Shown one piece after another: positions 1-9,330 of a DNA stretch of 64,000 nucleotides. Each line of letters opens with the position of its first letter. The stretch's first letter is position 1. Position numbers and translations under genes: made by a program. The notes under the pieces were generated by a model. The model was given only the letters and a program-made list of their open reading frames with translations, was not told the DNA's origin and made no database searches. The DNA comes from Wolbachia endosymbiont of Oedothorax gibbosus (GTDB lineage Bacteria; Pseudomonadota; Alphaproteobacteria; Rickettsiales; Anaplasmataceae): positions 1,313,973 to 1,377,972 of the forward strand of contig NZ_OW370567.1 in the NCBI RefSeq assembly GCF_936270435.1. Direction: 5' to 3'.

Positions 1-112
1 ACAAGGCTAATAAAAAGATTAAGTATATGTTAATAATGCATGTTAGTCAAGCTGTTTTTCACATAAAGTATATATTTCAAGCTAAACTGTTATCAGTTGT
101 ATATAATTAACT

Positions 113-1051
113 ATGAAACATGGTTGGCTGAATCTTGATAAATCAATAGGAATTAGTTCTGCACAAGCTGTAACCCAAGTTAAAAAGATTTTTGGAATTA
201 AGAAAGCTGGTCATCTGGGAACACTTGATCCTTTGGCTTCAGGTGTGTTGCCAATTGCTCTTGGCGAGGCAACAAAAACTATACCGTATTTATCTTGTGA
301 CTTAAAGGCATACGATTTTACAATAAAATGGGGCGAACAAAAAACCACGGATGATTTGGGTGGTGATATTATTAGAACTAGCACTATAGAACCTCAATAT
401 AATCAAATAAATTGTGCAATTGAAAATTTTATTGGTGAGATCAAGCAGACTCCTCCTCAATTTTCAGCAATAAAAATCAAAGGAGCAAGGGCGTATAAAT
501 TGGCAAGAAGTGGGCAAAAGGTGAATATAAAACCCCGACAAATTAAAATACATGAACTAAAATTGATATCTGTGAACACCATAAATAATAGTGCAAATTT
601 TTCTATGATGTGCGGTAGTGGTGTATATGTAAGGTCAATTGCTCGGGATCTTGGCATTGCATTAAATTGTTTTGGACATATTACAAAATTAAGAAGAACT
701 ATGGTAGGTGACTTTAGAGAAAACGAATCAGTGACAATTGAACAGCTCGCTGAAAGAAACACAATAACTTACTCTCCGATGACAAAAGGTGATACTGGAG
801 TAATAGAAGGTACAGGGAGTAATGCAAAAAGTTTCATCATTCCCATTGAATCGGCTTTAAAATCGATGTTCAAAATTGAAATTTCCCTAGAAGAAGCGGG
901 GAAAATCAGAAAAGGTCAGGAAATTGTATTAAATAACTTGCGTAATTTAAAGAATTATGATACTTGTTGTGTGATAGTGGGTAGTATACCTATTGCAATG
1001 TGCAGTTTTATTTATGGTTGTGTGAAACCTATTCGTGTTTTTAATATTTAA
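113..1051 (+). CDS. truB: tRNA pseudouridine-55 synthase TruB
   Basis: TruB converts U55 in the T-loop of tRNAs to pseudouridine. The 312-residue protein has the family's N-terminal motif GHLGTLDPLASGVLP with the catalytic aspartate at D39, and the later motif SGVYVRSIARDLG around residues 167-179. Residues 1-205 match the catalytic core; the last 70 or so correspond to a PUA-like tail that is divergent here. The ATG start gives the usual MxxGWLNLDK beginning. It is the first gene of a tight truB-rpsO-pnp cluster (12 and 14 nt gaps), an arrangement also known from E. coli, so co-transcription is likely. Family assignment is firm; the role follows from family knowledge. Confidence 0.95.
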   Translation: MKHGWLNLDKSIGISSAQAVTQVKKIFGIKKAGHLGTLDPLASGVLPIALGEATKTIPYLSCDLKAYDFTIKWGEQKTTDDLGGDIIRTSTIEPQYNQINCAIENFIGEIKQTPPQFSAIKIKGARAYKLARSGQKVNIKPRQIKIHELKLISVNTINNSANFSMMCGSGVYVRSIARDLGIALNCFGHITKLRRTMVGDFRENESVTIEQLAERNTITYSPMTKGDTGVIEGTGSNAKSFIIPIESALKSMFKIEISLEEAGKIRKGQEIVLNNLRNLKNYDTCCVIVGSIPIAMCSFIYGCVKPIRVFNI

Positions 1052-1063
1052 AATGAGGTTTAG

Positions 1064-1336
1064 ATGTCGATAACATCCGAAAAGAAAAAGAGTTTGATAA
1101 ATATATATGCAATTAAAGAAGATGATACAGGTTCATCTTTTGTACAATGTGCAATTTTGACCGAGAGGATCAGTAATTTAACTGAGCATTTTAAAGTGCA
1201 CAAGCATGACCATCACTCTAAGCGTGGTTTACTTATATTGATAGGTAGAAGACGCAAGCACTTAAATTATATAAAGCGTAAATTTGGTAATGAAGCCTAT
1301 CAGGAATTAATAGAGAAGTTAGGCATTAGAAAATAA
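1064..1336 (+). CDS. rpsO: 30S ribosomal protein S15
   Basis: S15 is a primary 16S rRNA-binding protein of the 30S platform. The 90-residue length is standard, and the signature [19 protein letters not shown] (residues 39-57) followed by [11 protein letters not shown] is the conserved rRNA-binding helix region. The start is preceded by a GAGG Shine-Dalgarno-like sequence. It sits between truB and pnp; in enterobacteria the rpsO-pnp pair is regulated through RNA processing, but nothing in the short gap here shows this directly. Confidence 0.97.
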   Translation: MSITSEKKKSLINIYAIKEDDTGSSFVQCAILTERISNLTEHFKVHKHDHHSKRGLLILIGRRRKHLNYIKRKFGNEAYQELIEKLGIRK

Positions 1337-1350
1337 TCGAGGAATTTAGT

Positions 1351-3624
1351 ATGTTTAAAATTATAAAAAAATCTATAGAGTGGGGTGGTCGTACCTTATC
1401 TTTAGAAACAGGAAAAATAGCACGCCAAGCTCATGGTTCAGTAGTTGTAAATTACGGTGATACTTCTGTTTTAGTAACCGTTGTAAGTAAGAAGAAGGAA
1501 GAAAATGTTGATTTCCTACCTTTAAATGTGCAGTTTATTGCAAAAAGCTATGCCATGGGTAAGATCCCTGGCGGCTTTTTTAAAAGAGAAGGCAAGCCAT
1601 CTGATAGAGAAACTTTAATCTCAAGAGTAATAGATAGAAGTGTAAGACCACTCTTTCCAGAAGGATTTAATGATGAAGTTAGTGTGGTGTGCAATCTATT
1701 AACTTATGATACAGTCAATCCTCCTGAAGTGCCAGCATTGATTGGTACTGTTGCAGCTCTTGCAATTTCTGGTGTTCCTTTTCACTTTACTATAGCTGGA
1801 GTGATGGTTGGTTGTGATGAAAATAATAACTATATACTCAACCCTTCTGTTCAGGAGATGAAAGCAAGCAGCTTGGATCTGTTTTTGTCTGGTGATGAAA
1901 ATTCAATTTTAATGGTTGAATCAGAAGTGAAAGAGCTCTCTGAAGAAAATGTTTTTAATGCAATAAAATTTGGCCATGAACACCTTAAACCTGTCATTAA
2001 GCTCATAAAAGAGTTTGCTGATACAATTGGCAATAAACCTGAGAACTTTCCTCCTATCGACATATCAGATATAATGCAAGATCTCGAAAAGCACAGTAAA
2101 GATTTTGAAAAAGCATATTCGCAAACAGTAAAACAAGAGCGAGTTCAAGCTCTAGAAGCGGTCAGAGAGAATATATTGAATACTCTTAAAGAGGCTGGAA
2201 AAGACGAAAAGTTAATTGCGTATGCAGTAAAAAACTTTGAAAGATCTTTAGTACGTGAAATAATTAGGAAGAAAGGTGTAAGGATAGATGGTCGTAAGCA
2301 TGATGAGATACGTCAGATAGAAGTTGAAGTTGATATTCTGTCCAGAACTCACGGTTCTGCACTATTTACAAGAGGCAATACTCAGGCACTGGTTGTTACT
2401 GCTCTTGGCACTACTCAAGATGAGCAAATTGTGGATGATATTGAAGGTGATAGACGTGAGCATTTCATGTTGCATTATAACTTTCCCTCATTTGCTGTTG
2501 GAGAAACTTCTGCTGCACGTGCACCAGGAAGAAGAGAAATCGGTCATGGCAAACTTGCTTGGAAAGCAATTCATCCTGTTTTACCCGATAAGTCTGAATT
2601 TCCTTATACAATAAGAGTAGTGTCCGAAATTTTGGAGTCTGATGGTTCTTCTTCTATGGCAACAGTTTGTGGGACTTCTCTTGCTTTAATGGATACAGGT
2701 GTACCAATAAAGGCCCCTGTTGCTGGAATTGCTATGGGCCTCATTAAAGATAAAGACGAATATATAATACTTTCCGATATATTGGGTGATGAAGATTATC
2801 TTGGTGACATGGATTTTAAAGTAGCAGGAACTAGTGAAGGGGTTACGGCGCTACAAATGGACATGAAAATTCCTGGTATAAGCTTTGCAATTGTTGAAAA
2901 ATCTTTAGAACAGGCAAAAGCTGGAAGATTACATATTTTAGAAAAAATGAATGCAGTGATTTCAGAACACAGTGATGATGTCAAAGACCATGCACCAAGA
3001 ATGTTATCATTTTACATAGATAAAGATAAAATTTCTGCAGCTATTGGTGCTAAAGGAAAAAATATACGCAGTGTGTGTGAAAGAAGTAATGCAAAAATTG
3101 AAATAGGAGATGATGGTAAAGTTTCTGTTTTTGCCACAAGTGGCACTGAAGCTGAAATTGCAAAGAGTATGATGATTGATTCAATAACAGAACTAGAACA
3201 AGGTTCTATAGTTGATGTCAAGGTTGTAAGAATAGAGAAGTCTATTGTAGAGCTTGAATTTCTTAATGGCAGAAAAGGAAAAATGCACATAAGTGAAATA
3301 GCTAATGAACACATAGATTCTATAGAGAGCATACTTAAACAAGATGATACTTTCAAAGCACTAGTAATTGACTTTGAAAAAGGTGGATGTCCAAAGTTGT
3401 CAAGACGTCGGGTTGATCAAGAGACGGGAGAGTTTTTTGAAGGTGAGCTTTACAACGAGGAAAGGAAAGATGGTCCAAATGACAGGGATAATTATTACAA
3501 TAATTCATTTAATAGAAAACCTGGAGGAAGTCACCATAAGAGGCCTCCTCGTCCTCGTTCTGGTTTCAGCAACAGAAACAGGCCGAAATTTGGTAATAAT
3601 GATTCATCATCAGGTTTTTATTAA
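1351..3624 (+). CDS. pnp: polyribonucleotide nucleotidyltransferase (PNPase)
   Basis: PNPase is the phosphorolytic 3'-5' exoribonuclease of the RNA degradosome. The 757-residue protein shows the whole architecture: first RNase PH-like domain (about 1-230), an all-helical linker (about 235-310), second RNase PH-like domain (about 311-545, with RGNTQALVVTALGT and the catalytic-region motif GDEDYLGDMDFKVAGT), a KH domain (about 551-610, GAKGKNIRSV) and an S1 domain (about 617-690). The C-terminus is a basic Arg/Gly/Asn-rich tail of about 60 residues, plausible for RNA or partner contact. GAGG lies 8 nt upstream of the ATG. It is the last gene of the truB-rpsO-pnp cluster. Confidence 0.97.
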   Translation: MFKIIKKSIEWGGRTLSLETGKIARQAHGSVVVNYGDTSVLVTVVSKKKEENVDFLPLNVQFIAKSYAMGKIPGGFFKREGKPSDRETLISRVIDRSVRPLFPEGFNDEVSVVCNLLTYDTVNPPEVPALIGTVAALAISGVPFHFTIAGVMVGCDENNNYILNPSVQEMKASSLDLFLSGDENSILMVESEVKELSEENVFNAIKFGHEHLKPVIKLIKEFADTIGNKPENFPPIDISDIMQDLEKHSKDFEKAYSQTVKQERVQALEAVRENILNTLKEAGKDEKLIAYAVKNFERSLVREIIRKKGVRIDGRKHDEIRQIEVEVDILSRTHGSALFTRGNTQALVVTALGTTQDEQIVDDIEGDRREHFMLHYNFPSFAVGETSAARAPGRREIGHGKLAWKAIHPVLPDKSEFPYTIRVVSEILESDGSSSMATVCGTSLALMDTGVPIKAPVAGIAMGLIKDKDEYIILSDILGDEDYLGDMDFKVAGTSEGVTALQMDMKIPGISFAIVEKSLEQAKAGRLHILEKMNAVISEHSDDVKDHAPRMLSFYIDKDKISAAIGAKGKNIRSVCERSNAKIEIGDDGKVSVFATSGTEAEIAKSMMIDSITELEQGSIVDVKVVRIEKSIVELEFLNGRKGKMHISEIANEHIDSIESILKQDDTFKALVIDFEKGGCPKLSRRRVDQETGEFFEGELYNEERKDGPNDRDNYYNNSFNRKPGGSHHKRPPRPRSGFSNRNRPKFGNNDSSSGFY

Positions 3625-4496
3625 GAGTAAACTTCTTGCGTTGCCTCTCGTCATCCCATTATCTAGACACTGGGGTCTATAAAACTTGATTGTATAACGA
3701 AAATTAGATTCCAGTGAGCTTTCCACCGTATCTGCGTATTGTTAGGCTGCATTCTGTGAAAAACACGATCTTTCATTTGAGCTTTCTTCAATTTAAAATA
3801 AATACAGAAACTAGCTATCTTCAAAAATATGGTTGAATAATTGTGTGTATAATTATTCATATTTTCCAAGCATTATGGCTCTTTCAAAATTTCTCGCAAT
3901 GATTTGTGTTTCAAAAAAATCTTTGGAACGGAAAAAAATAAGAATATTCTTATCCATTTTTTAAACAATTGACCTTACCCAGAAAAATCGAGAATGTTCA
4001 AAAAAGTGTGTCAAACCGAAAAAAAAGTAATAATTGATATAAAAAAATGGAGGTTTGACATGAGTCAGAAAGTAGTAAACAGAACTTTGGTAGATTATAA
4101 AGAATTAGAAACCTGTCGTCTATACGAGAAGGAAGATCGTTGACAGGAAGAAATGACACCATTTATAATAATTCTACTATATCGTAAAATCAGCTATATT
4201 AGCCTACTTTGGCCACATTTAGATATGAACTAATTTACCTAACTTCGTTGCAACAATTTTACGTTTTTATTTTTACAACGCCGCTTTTATTTAAATTGTT
4301 CTCACAAAGGTACGTACTTTTTCGGTTTTGGAAGGAGTAAATAATTAAAATTTTTGTGGTGCTAATGGGCATGATGTTTTTGCTAAAAATATTTTTTCAA
4401 AAGCAGCTGCATTATAAACTTATTATGTTACATTAATTCATATTTGTGGGTAATAGTAAGCTCACGCTGCTTGGGTGGACAATAGGAAAAAGTTTA
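3625..4496. other. gene-free decayed region between pnp and cox11
   Basis: No intact gene is seen in these 870 bases. About 3645-3715 holds a degenerate copy of the dispersed 'gtcat-cc...actgg' repeat. About 3992-4170 is a broken left end of an IS256 element (listed separately). The AT-rich remainder, about 4170-4496, shows stop codons in all frames; an isolated stretch near 4330-4400 could be the scrap of an old coding sequence but I cannot assign it. The genes on the two sides converge, so transcription terminators are expected here, yet I see no convincing hairpin with a T tract. Confidence 0.6.
3992..4170 (+). pseudogene. IS256-family 5' fragment (terminal repeat plus start of transposase)
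   Basis: This stretch matches the left end of the complete IS256 element at 21523: the terminal repeat beginning GAATGTTCAAAAAAGTGTG, the GGAGG ribosome site, an ATG and the first codons (MSQKVVNRTLVDYKELET against MNQRIANKTTGLVDYKELET). Small deletions break the frame after about 30 codons and similarity is lost near 4170. No right end is nearby. It is an old, truncated copy that has diverged from the intact one, so the family has been in this genome for some time. Confidence 0.8.
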
Positions 4497-5033
4497 TTAC
4501 TTAAGCTTAAAAAACGTGTATGATAATGTTATTTCACTTAAATCTTTTGTGTTGTTATCAAGCATTATCTCAGGATCTATGTAGAAGGATACGGGCATAG
4601 CTGCTTTTTGTTTTGGTAGCAACATTTGCTCTTCAAAACAAAAGCATGCAACTTTATTGAAATACTTACCTGCTTTGAAAGGCGTAACGTTATACACCGC
4701 CATTCCAAATGAAGGCTGATCAGATAGATTTTTTGCGTAATAAAACGCTAAACTTTGTTCTCCTATGTTTACATCAACGTAGTTAGTTTCTGATTTAAAT
4801 TCCCAAGGTAGATCGGACATTATATCAGCATTGAAGTGGACCCTGATTTTTTGGTCAATTGCACTTATTGTTGCATTAGTTACTTTTCTTGTTGTGCCAC
4901 CATATCCAGTAGCTTTACAAAAAATGCTATATAACGGTACCGATGCATATGCAAGACATAACATCAACACAACTAAAGATACTAAAAAGAAAACTATAGA
5001 ATTGTTACTGCCTTTCCTTAAAAAGGAAAACAT
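4497..5033 (-). CDS. ctaG: cytochrome c oxidase assembly protein CtaG/Cox11
   Basis: Cox11/CtaG delivers copper to the CuB site of the aa3-type terminal oxidase. The 178-residue protein has one N-terminal membrane anchor (about residues 11-31) followed by a periplasmic domain. The copper-binding cysteine pair is present in CFCFEEQ (C130 and C132), and the conserved membrane-proximal cysteine is C39 in YSIFCKATGYGG. The ATG directly abuts the stop codon of the upstream Bax-inhibitor-like gene (no gap), so the two are probably translated from one message. Its presence implies aerobic respiration with a haem-copper oxidase encoded elsewhere. Confidence 0.94.
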   Translation of the reverse strand: MFSFLRKGSNNSIVFFLVSLVVLMLCLAYASVPLYSIFCKATGYGGTTRKVTNATISAIDQKIRVHFNADIMSDLPWEFKSETNYVDVNIGEQSLAFYYAKNLSDQPSFGMAVYNVTPFKAGKYFNKVACFCFEEQMLLPKQKAAMPVSFYIDPEIMLDNNTKDLSEITLSYTFFKLK

Positions 5034-5756
5034 CTAATCCCTATTGTTGAACAAGTTAAGTAACCTGAGTAGATTGAGAAATATATTAATAAAGTCAAAA
5101 TAAAGATTAGTTGCACCGAGTATTGCCAATTTAGTAGTAGCAACTTCTGATCCGTCATTATGTTTATAATAAACGTCTTTGATTCTTTGAGCATCATACG
5201 CAGTCATTAAGGTAAAGACTATTACTGATATGAACGATATTGCAAAGTGGAGAGGACTACTTCCAAGAAATAAATTTACTATAGACGCAATGATTAACCC
5301 CCAAACTCCCATAATCAAGAAAGAGCCCATACTTGTAAGATCTCTTTTTGTAGTATTGCCATATAAAGCCATAGAGCCAAACATGATTGATGTAATGAAA
5401 AACGCCCTTGCTATATTTTCTGCAGTATAAACTATAAAAACATAAGATAAGGAAAGCCCCATTAACACTGAGAACGAGAAAAATATAGTAACGGCAGACT
5501 GAGCACTTAGGTGTTGAATTCTATAAGACATGTAGAACACCAATGCAACCGGAGATAACATTACCACAAGCGATAGAACGGGATTAGAATAAATTACTTG
5601 AAAAAGACCAGAAAATACTGTTAAAAATGCAACAAGCCCTGTGACGCCCAAAGCTAAAGCCATGTAATTGTATACTTTAGTTAGGTAACTTCTAAGCCCA
5701 GCGCTATAGTAAACGCCTTGAGAGCGAATATCCTGTTCATTTCTCATATAAGACAT
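5034..5756 (-). CDS. Bax inhibitor-1/YccA family membrane protein
   Basis: A 240-residue, seven-helix membrane protein of the BI-1/TMBIM/YccA family. It begins with a soluble segment ending in GLRSYLTKVYNYMALALGVTG and carries the family's C-terminal AYDAQRIKD element, whose acidic residues are linked to calcium leak in characterised homologues. The frame opens earlier at an ATG at 5777, but AAAGGAG lies 7 nt upstream of the ATG at 5756, which I take as the start. In bacteria the family is associated with FtsH control (YccA) or ion leak; which applies here cannot be told. The following gene cox11 starts immediately after its stop. Confidence 0.88.
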   Translation of the reverse strand: MSYMRNEQDIRSQGVYYSAGLRSYLTKVYNYMALALGVTGLVAFLTVFSGLFQVIYSNPVLSLVVMLSPVALVFYMSYRIQHLSAQSAVTIFFSFSVLMGLSLSYVFIVYTAENIARAFFITSIMFGSMALYGNTTKRDLTSMGSFLIMGVWGLIIASIVNLFLGSSPLHFAISFISVIVFTLMTAYDAQRIKDVYYKHNDGSEVATTKLAILGATNLYFDFINIFLNLLRLLNLFNNRD

Positions 5757-5835
5757 AATATAACTCCTTTTGTCCATTATTTAACACATTATAATATAAA
5801 ACCACATTTTTATCAAGTGTTTTTATTATAAACAG

Positions 5836-6600
5836 CTATGCGCTGGCATTTGTTTTAATATAAATAGAATATAGGCCTATTGCTGCTGCATTTGAAACAT
5901 TTAAGCTGTCAATTACGTTTGACATTGGGATTTTTAAAAGATAATCACAATTTTCTTTAACTAACCTCCGCATTCCTTTCTCTTCAGAACCAAAAATGAT
6001 CACTCTTTTTTCTCCAAAACTCTTTATTTCATCTATATTTTCTTTAGCATTGCAATCAAACCCGTAACACCAGTAGCCGACCTTTTTTAAATACTGCATA
6101 GTTTTTACTATATTTGTAACGTATATTAGCGGAACAATATCTAAAGCCCCACTTGCTGCTTTTGCAATAGATGCATTTTCACTCGGTGAATGGTTATGTG
6201 GTAAAACCAATGCGTTGACATTAAAACAAGCTGAAGTTCTTAAAATCGACCCAATATTGTGCGTGTCAGTGACTTGATCTAAAATGACTATAGTAGAGCT
6301 ATCGTTCGAGCTTTCAGCTATTTCTTCAATGCTTGAGTTATAAAGAATAGGGGCAACATTTAAAGCAATTCCCTGATGGTTAGCACCTTTGGGTAAAACG
6401 TCATTAAGTATTTTGTTTTCTACTAATCGAACTTTAATGCCCTTACTGTCTACACATTGCCTAATTTCTTTTTCGTGTTCTCTATAGAAATTTTCTGTTG
6501 CTAACAGTTCTATACACCGCCTATTTTTATTCTTCAGTGCTGACATGCAGGTGTGCTTTCCATACAGCCAAAAATTCTCATTAGTTTTTGACGATTTCAT
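5836..6600 (-). CDS. rlmB: SpoU-family 23S rRNA 2'-O-methyltransferase RlmB
   Basis: RlmB methylates the 2'-OH of G2251 in 23S rRNA using SAM through a knotted SPOUT fold. The 254-residue protein has the short N-terminal substrate-binding domain (about 10-80, beginning LYGKHTCMSALKN) and the three SpoU motifs: LDQVTDTHNIGSILRTSACF (about 107-126), IIFGSEEKGM (about 200-209) and the knot-forming IPMSNVIDSLNVSNAAAI (about 224-241). The gene is divergent from the Smr gene, with only 50 bp between starts that must hold both promoters. RlmB fits the domain order and length better than TrmH, although SpoU paralogues are hard to separate by eye. Confidence 0.88.
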   Translation of the reverse strand: MKSSKTNENFWLYGKHTCMSALKNKNRRCIELLATENFYREHEKEIRQCVDSKGIKVRLVENKILNDVLPKGANHQGIALNVAPILYNSSIEEIAESSNDSSTIVILDQVTDTHNIGSILRTSACFNVNALVLPHNHSPSENASIAKAASGALDIVPLIYVTNIVKTMQYLKKVGYWCYGFDCNAKENIDEIKSFGEKRVIIFGSEEKGMRRLVKENCDYLLKIPMSNVIDSLNVSNAAAIGLYSIYIKTNASA

Positions 6601-6650
6601 CGTATTATTGAAAATCGGGTTTTTATAGAATAAGCAACATTTTACTATGT

Positions 6651-7190
6651 TTGGATATTGTTGTAAAATTATACAATTCGATTAATGCGTTTATGTCGGA
6701 CGATGAGTTGGATTGGCAAAAAAATGTTAAGCCAATAGAATGTGGAAAAGTTACTTTGAAAGTTGATCATAAAGTAAATATAAAATCTATGGTTGATAAA
6801 GGTACCTCCGACTTACAAGGGAATTTTCTTAATACCAATAATGGTAACTCATCATTTTGTCTTGACTACAACACAAAATCAAAGATTGATAGGGGTAAAT
6901 ATTTTATAAGTGATAAGCTCGATTTGCATGGCTATAATATAGAGGATGCTTACTGTAAATTGACAGATTTTATTATCAAAAATTATCGAGCAGGAAATAG
7001 ATGTTTATTGGTAATTACGGGATACGGCAGTGCAACAAATAAAACAGACACTATAAAGAGTAACTTAAATAAATGGTTAAATGACACTAAAATCCGGCAT
7101 ATGGTTCTATACTACCAGCAAGCTACGAAAAAACATGGTGGTAAAGGGGCTTTTTATGTTTTATTAAGAAGGAATAAAGACCTTATATGA
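6651..7190 (+). CDS. Smr-domain protein
   Basis: A 179-residue protein whose C-terminal half (about residues 88-176) is a Smr (small MutS-related) domain: it begins with the LDLHGYNIEDA motif and has the TGYGSATNKTD loop where the family normally has TGxG. Smr domains act as DNA or RNA nicking endonucleases; here no MutS part is attached. The N-terminal 80 residues are poorly conserved and Asn/Asp-rich. The frame starts with TTG at 6651; an ATG at 6646 is in a different frame and quickly stops, and the first in-frame ATG is at 6693 (residue 15), so either TTG 6651 or ATG 6693 is the start. Confidence 0.85.
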   Translation: MDIVVKLYNSINAFMSDDELDWQKNVKPIECGKVTLKVDHKVNIKSMVDKGTSDLQGNFLNTNNGNSSFCLDYNTKSKIDRGKYFISDKLDLHGYNIEDAYCKLTDFIIKNYRAGNRCLLVITGYGSATNKTDTIKSNLNKWLNDTKIRHMVLYYQQATKKHGGKGAFYVLLRRNKDLI

Positions 7191-7318
7191 TGGTGTCATG
7201 AAAGTAGCTGACACTGGTTCCTTTATGACGGTGTCATCCAAGTAGCTGACACTGGGATGACATCATCCTTTTTTTTGGATTCCAGCGTCACGCGCTGGAA
7301 TGACACCTCTCTTGGGCT
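7191..7318. repeat. dispersed palindromic repeats (gtcat/ccagcg type)
   Basis: Tandem fragments of the small palindromic repeat seen throughout the window: 'gtagctgacactgg' occurs twice (near 7203 and 7242) and a hairpin-forming 'ccagcgtcacgcgctgg' follows near 7282. The same vocabulary recurs at about 3650, 26757, 34040, 40330-40590 and 62985. They lie downstream of the Smr gene and directly upstream of the longer dispersed repeat that begins at about 7319. Confidence 0.7.
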
Positions 7319-7382
7319 CTTTTAGCCATAAATATTAAGAAACTCACCAAATAAAAAAAAGGCAAAAGAAGCCCTGGTCATT

Positions 7383-8285
7383 AGACTTCTTTCAAAATTG
7401 GAAAAGAGCAAAAAATTAGTATAAAATCATACATTTAAAAGTATGAGATATGAAGAAACTAAGGAGTTAGATGAAGAGAAGTTTCGTCGTCTGACAGGAG
7501 TAAAGAAGGCAACTTTCAACAGGATGGTAGAAATTTTAGATGAAGAAGATAGAAGGAAAAAAGCAAAAAGTGGGCGTAAAAGCAAGCTCTGTATAGAAGA
7601 CAGGCTACTTATGGCATTGGAATATCTTCGTGAATATCGGACATATTTCCACATTGGTCGAAGTTATGGTATGAGCGAAAGTACGACCTATAAAATCATA
7701 AAGTGGATTGAAAATACATTGGTAAAACATCCGGATTTTGCATTGCCAGGGCGAAAAGAGGTTCTAAAAAGTGATATAGAATATGAGGTTTTAGTGATAG
7801 ATGCAACAGAAACTCCTGTGGAAAGACCCAAAAAAAGCAAAAAAGATTTTATTCAGGAAAAAAGAAAAAGCACAGTATAAAAACACAGATTATTTCGGAA
7901 AAAGAAAGCAAAAAGATCATTTGCACGTCTTTTTCAAATGGTAGGAAACATGATTTTCGGCTTTTTAAGGAGTCAAAAGTGCACATACTACCAAGTATCA
8001 AAGTCCTAGCAGATAGCGGTTACAGAGGTCTACAAAAAATTCACGCAAATGTTGAATTGCCACATAGAAAAACGAAAAAGCACCCATTGACTAAGAAACA
8101 AAAGCAAGAAAATCAAGAGCTTGCAAGCAAAAGAGTTGTGGTTGAGAATGTAATCGGTTTGCTTAAAAGATTTAAAATTATTGCAGATAAATATCGCAAT
8201 CGGCGAAAACGTTTTGGATTGAGATTCAATTTGATAGCTGGAATTTACAATCTAGAGTTGATGATGTGAATTTTGAAAGAGGTCT
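7383..8285 (+). mobile_element. IS5-family insertion sequence (IS1031-like), complete
   Basis: The element is 903 bp and is bounded by 17-bp terminal inverted repeats AGACTTCTTTCAAAATT / AATTTTGAAAGAGGTCT, which match at 16 of 17 positions. It is flanked by the 3-bp direct duplication ATT (7380-7382 and 8286-8288), and removing it with one ATT restores the sequence found in an uninterrupted repeat copy near 40246. A short TSD and small size fit the IS5 family. Both ends and the transposase frame are intact, so it could still be active. Confidence 0.9.
7443..8269 (+). CDS. IS5-family DDE transposase, two frames joined by -1 frameshift
   Basis: The first frame (7443-7880) contains the helix-turn-helix-like N-terminus and the first catalytic aspartate in VIDATETPVERP. 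The second frame, open from about 7845 to 8269, contains the rest: KTQIISEKESKK, LADSGYRGLQ (second Asp) and the Glu of RVVVENVIGLLKRFK. They overlap at an A6G run (7839-7845), and reading back one base there gives a continuous protein of about 275 residues (…SKK then RFYSGKKKKHSIKTQ…). This looks like the programmed frameshifting known for IS5 relatives rather than decay. No other frame damage is seen. Confidence 0.85.
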
Positions 8286-8757
8286 ATTGTCTATTTTCAG
8301 TATCGGCGTTCTTTAAGTCTTAAACACTGCAATTTAGCTGCTTTTAAACGCAACTAACTTAAGCTATAAATGTTTAAGAAATTTACCAGCAGAAAAAAAA
8401 GACAAAGAATCCCCGGAGTAGCTAGTTATTCCACTCTTTATTTTAAAATTTGACGTTGGGTGATGTCTTGAACGCTTTATAAGCGCGTTTCAGCTTATGT
8501 GGGTAAAAACCCAAAATTTTTATAAAGACATAGGATGCACATAGTGCAAAAATTAAACAATAGTACGCCAAATACAAGTCTTCTTGTCATTTTAATCTGC
8601 ACAGATTGGGAAGTTAAATAATATAGCTTCAGTTTTATGATAAGGGGGCTGGCGAGGTTTGTCAAGGAAGTTTTTAGCCACGTTTCCCTATTATAATGTT
8701 CGTTTGCTTGACCTAAGATCTGAGAGTATTTAAACTGAATCCTATACAGTGCTGAAA

Positions 8758-9330
8758 ATGATAGGAAATCTAAGCGGGATAGTTGATGAAGTGCGCAGTG
8801 ATCACATAATCCTGAATGTGAATGATATTGGCTATATAGTGTATCTTTCAGCCAAAACTTTAAATGCATGTTCCACCGGAAGCAGAATCAAATTACTTAT
8901 CGAAACCTATGCAAATAACAGAGAAAACACTGCTCAGCTATATGGTTTCATAAGCAAAGAAGAACAGCAGTGCTTGAGATTGCTTGTTAAAGTAAGCGGC
9001 GTTAGCTATAAAACTGCAATGTCAATTTTGAGTAAATTAACTCCAGAACAGATGTTTTTGGCAATTATGAATGAGGATAAAGTAGCACTCAAGATGAGTG
9101 GACTTGGCCTGAAACTCATAAATCGAATCATCACTGAATTAAGTGGCAAAGTGAGTAAATTAGAAATAAATAACAATAATTTTCATCCAATCAATGAAGA
9201 TGCCCTTTCAGCATTGATCAATCTTGGGTATGAAAAAATGAAAGCTTATGATACGATAAAAAAAATACAAGACGAATCGCCAAATTTGGACACTAAGGAT
9301 ATTATTCGCATGGCGCTTAAAACATTATGA
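8758..9330 (+). CDS. ruvA: Holliday junction DNA helicase subunit RuvA
   Basis: RuvA binds the four-way junction and loads RuvB during recombinational repair. The 190-residue protein has the N-terminal OB fold (starting [12 protein letters not shown]), a central helix-hairpin-helix region (about 72-140, with [16 protein letters not shown] and [13 protein letters not shown]) and the C-terminal RuvB-binding domain. A GTG at 8749 is also in frame, but the ATG at 8758 gives the conserved MIGxLxG start. The second hairpin is less canonical than usual (GLGLKLINR in place of GIGKKTAER), a modest divergence. It overlaps ruvB by 4 bp (ATGA), so the two are translationally coupled. Confidence 0.94.
   Translation: MIGNLSGIVDEVRSDHIILNVNDIGYIVYLSAKTLNACSTGSRIKLLIETYANNRENTAQLYGFISKEEQQCLRLLVKVSGVSYKTAMSILSKLTPEQMFLAIMNEDKVALKMSGLGLKLINRIITELSGKVSKLEINNNNFHPINEDALSALINLGYEKMKAYDTIKKIQDESPNLDTKDIIRMALKTL

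Larger units (their letters stand above)
7319..8675 (-). repeat. ~430-bp dispersed repeat, copy A, interrupted by an IS5 element
   Basis: Flanking the IS5 insertion (7383-8285) are the two halves of a repeat that also occurs at 34224-34697, 39877-40306 and 62517-62942. Joining 7319-7382 to 8289-8675 restores the same order as the uninterrupted copies, including two internal units that each contain 'ggcaaaga-' next to an A-rich run and '-aagaaa(t/c)ttac'. The end at 8661-8675 reads gtcaaggaagttttt, as in the other copies. No protein function is evident; short hydrophobic frames inside it (for example on the minus strand at 8495-8640) are shared between copies simply because the DNA is. Confidence 0.8.

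Noticed and set aside
4303..4440. Possible short gene with an AAGGAG ribosome site
   Set aside because: The frame after the ribosome-like site stops quickly, and the translated fragments match nothing I can name; treated as decayed DNA.
7191..8700. Prophage WO or cif-type module
   Set aside because: No phage structural, lysis or integrase genes and no cifA/cifB-like domains occur here or elsewhere in the window.
8495..8869. 124-codon minus-strand frame across repeat copy A and the ruvA start
   Set aside because: It runs through the dispersed repeat and into ruvA antisense; a similar peptide in copy D (62503-62688) is due to DNA repetition, and other copies have stops.
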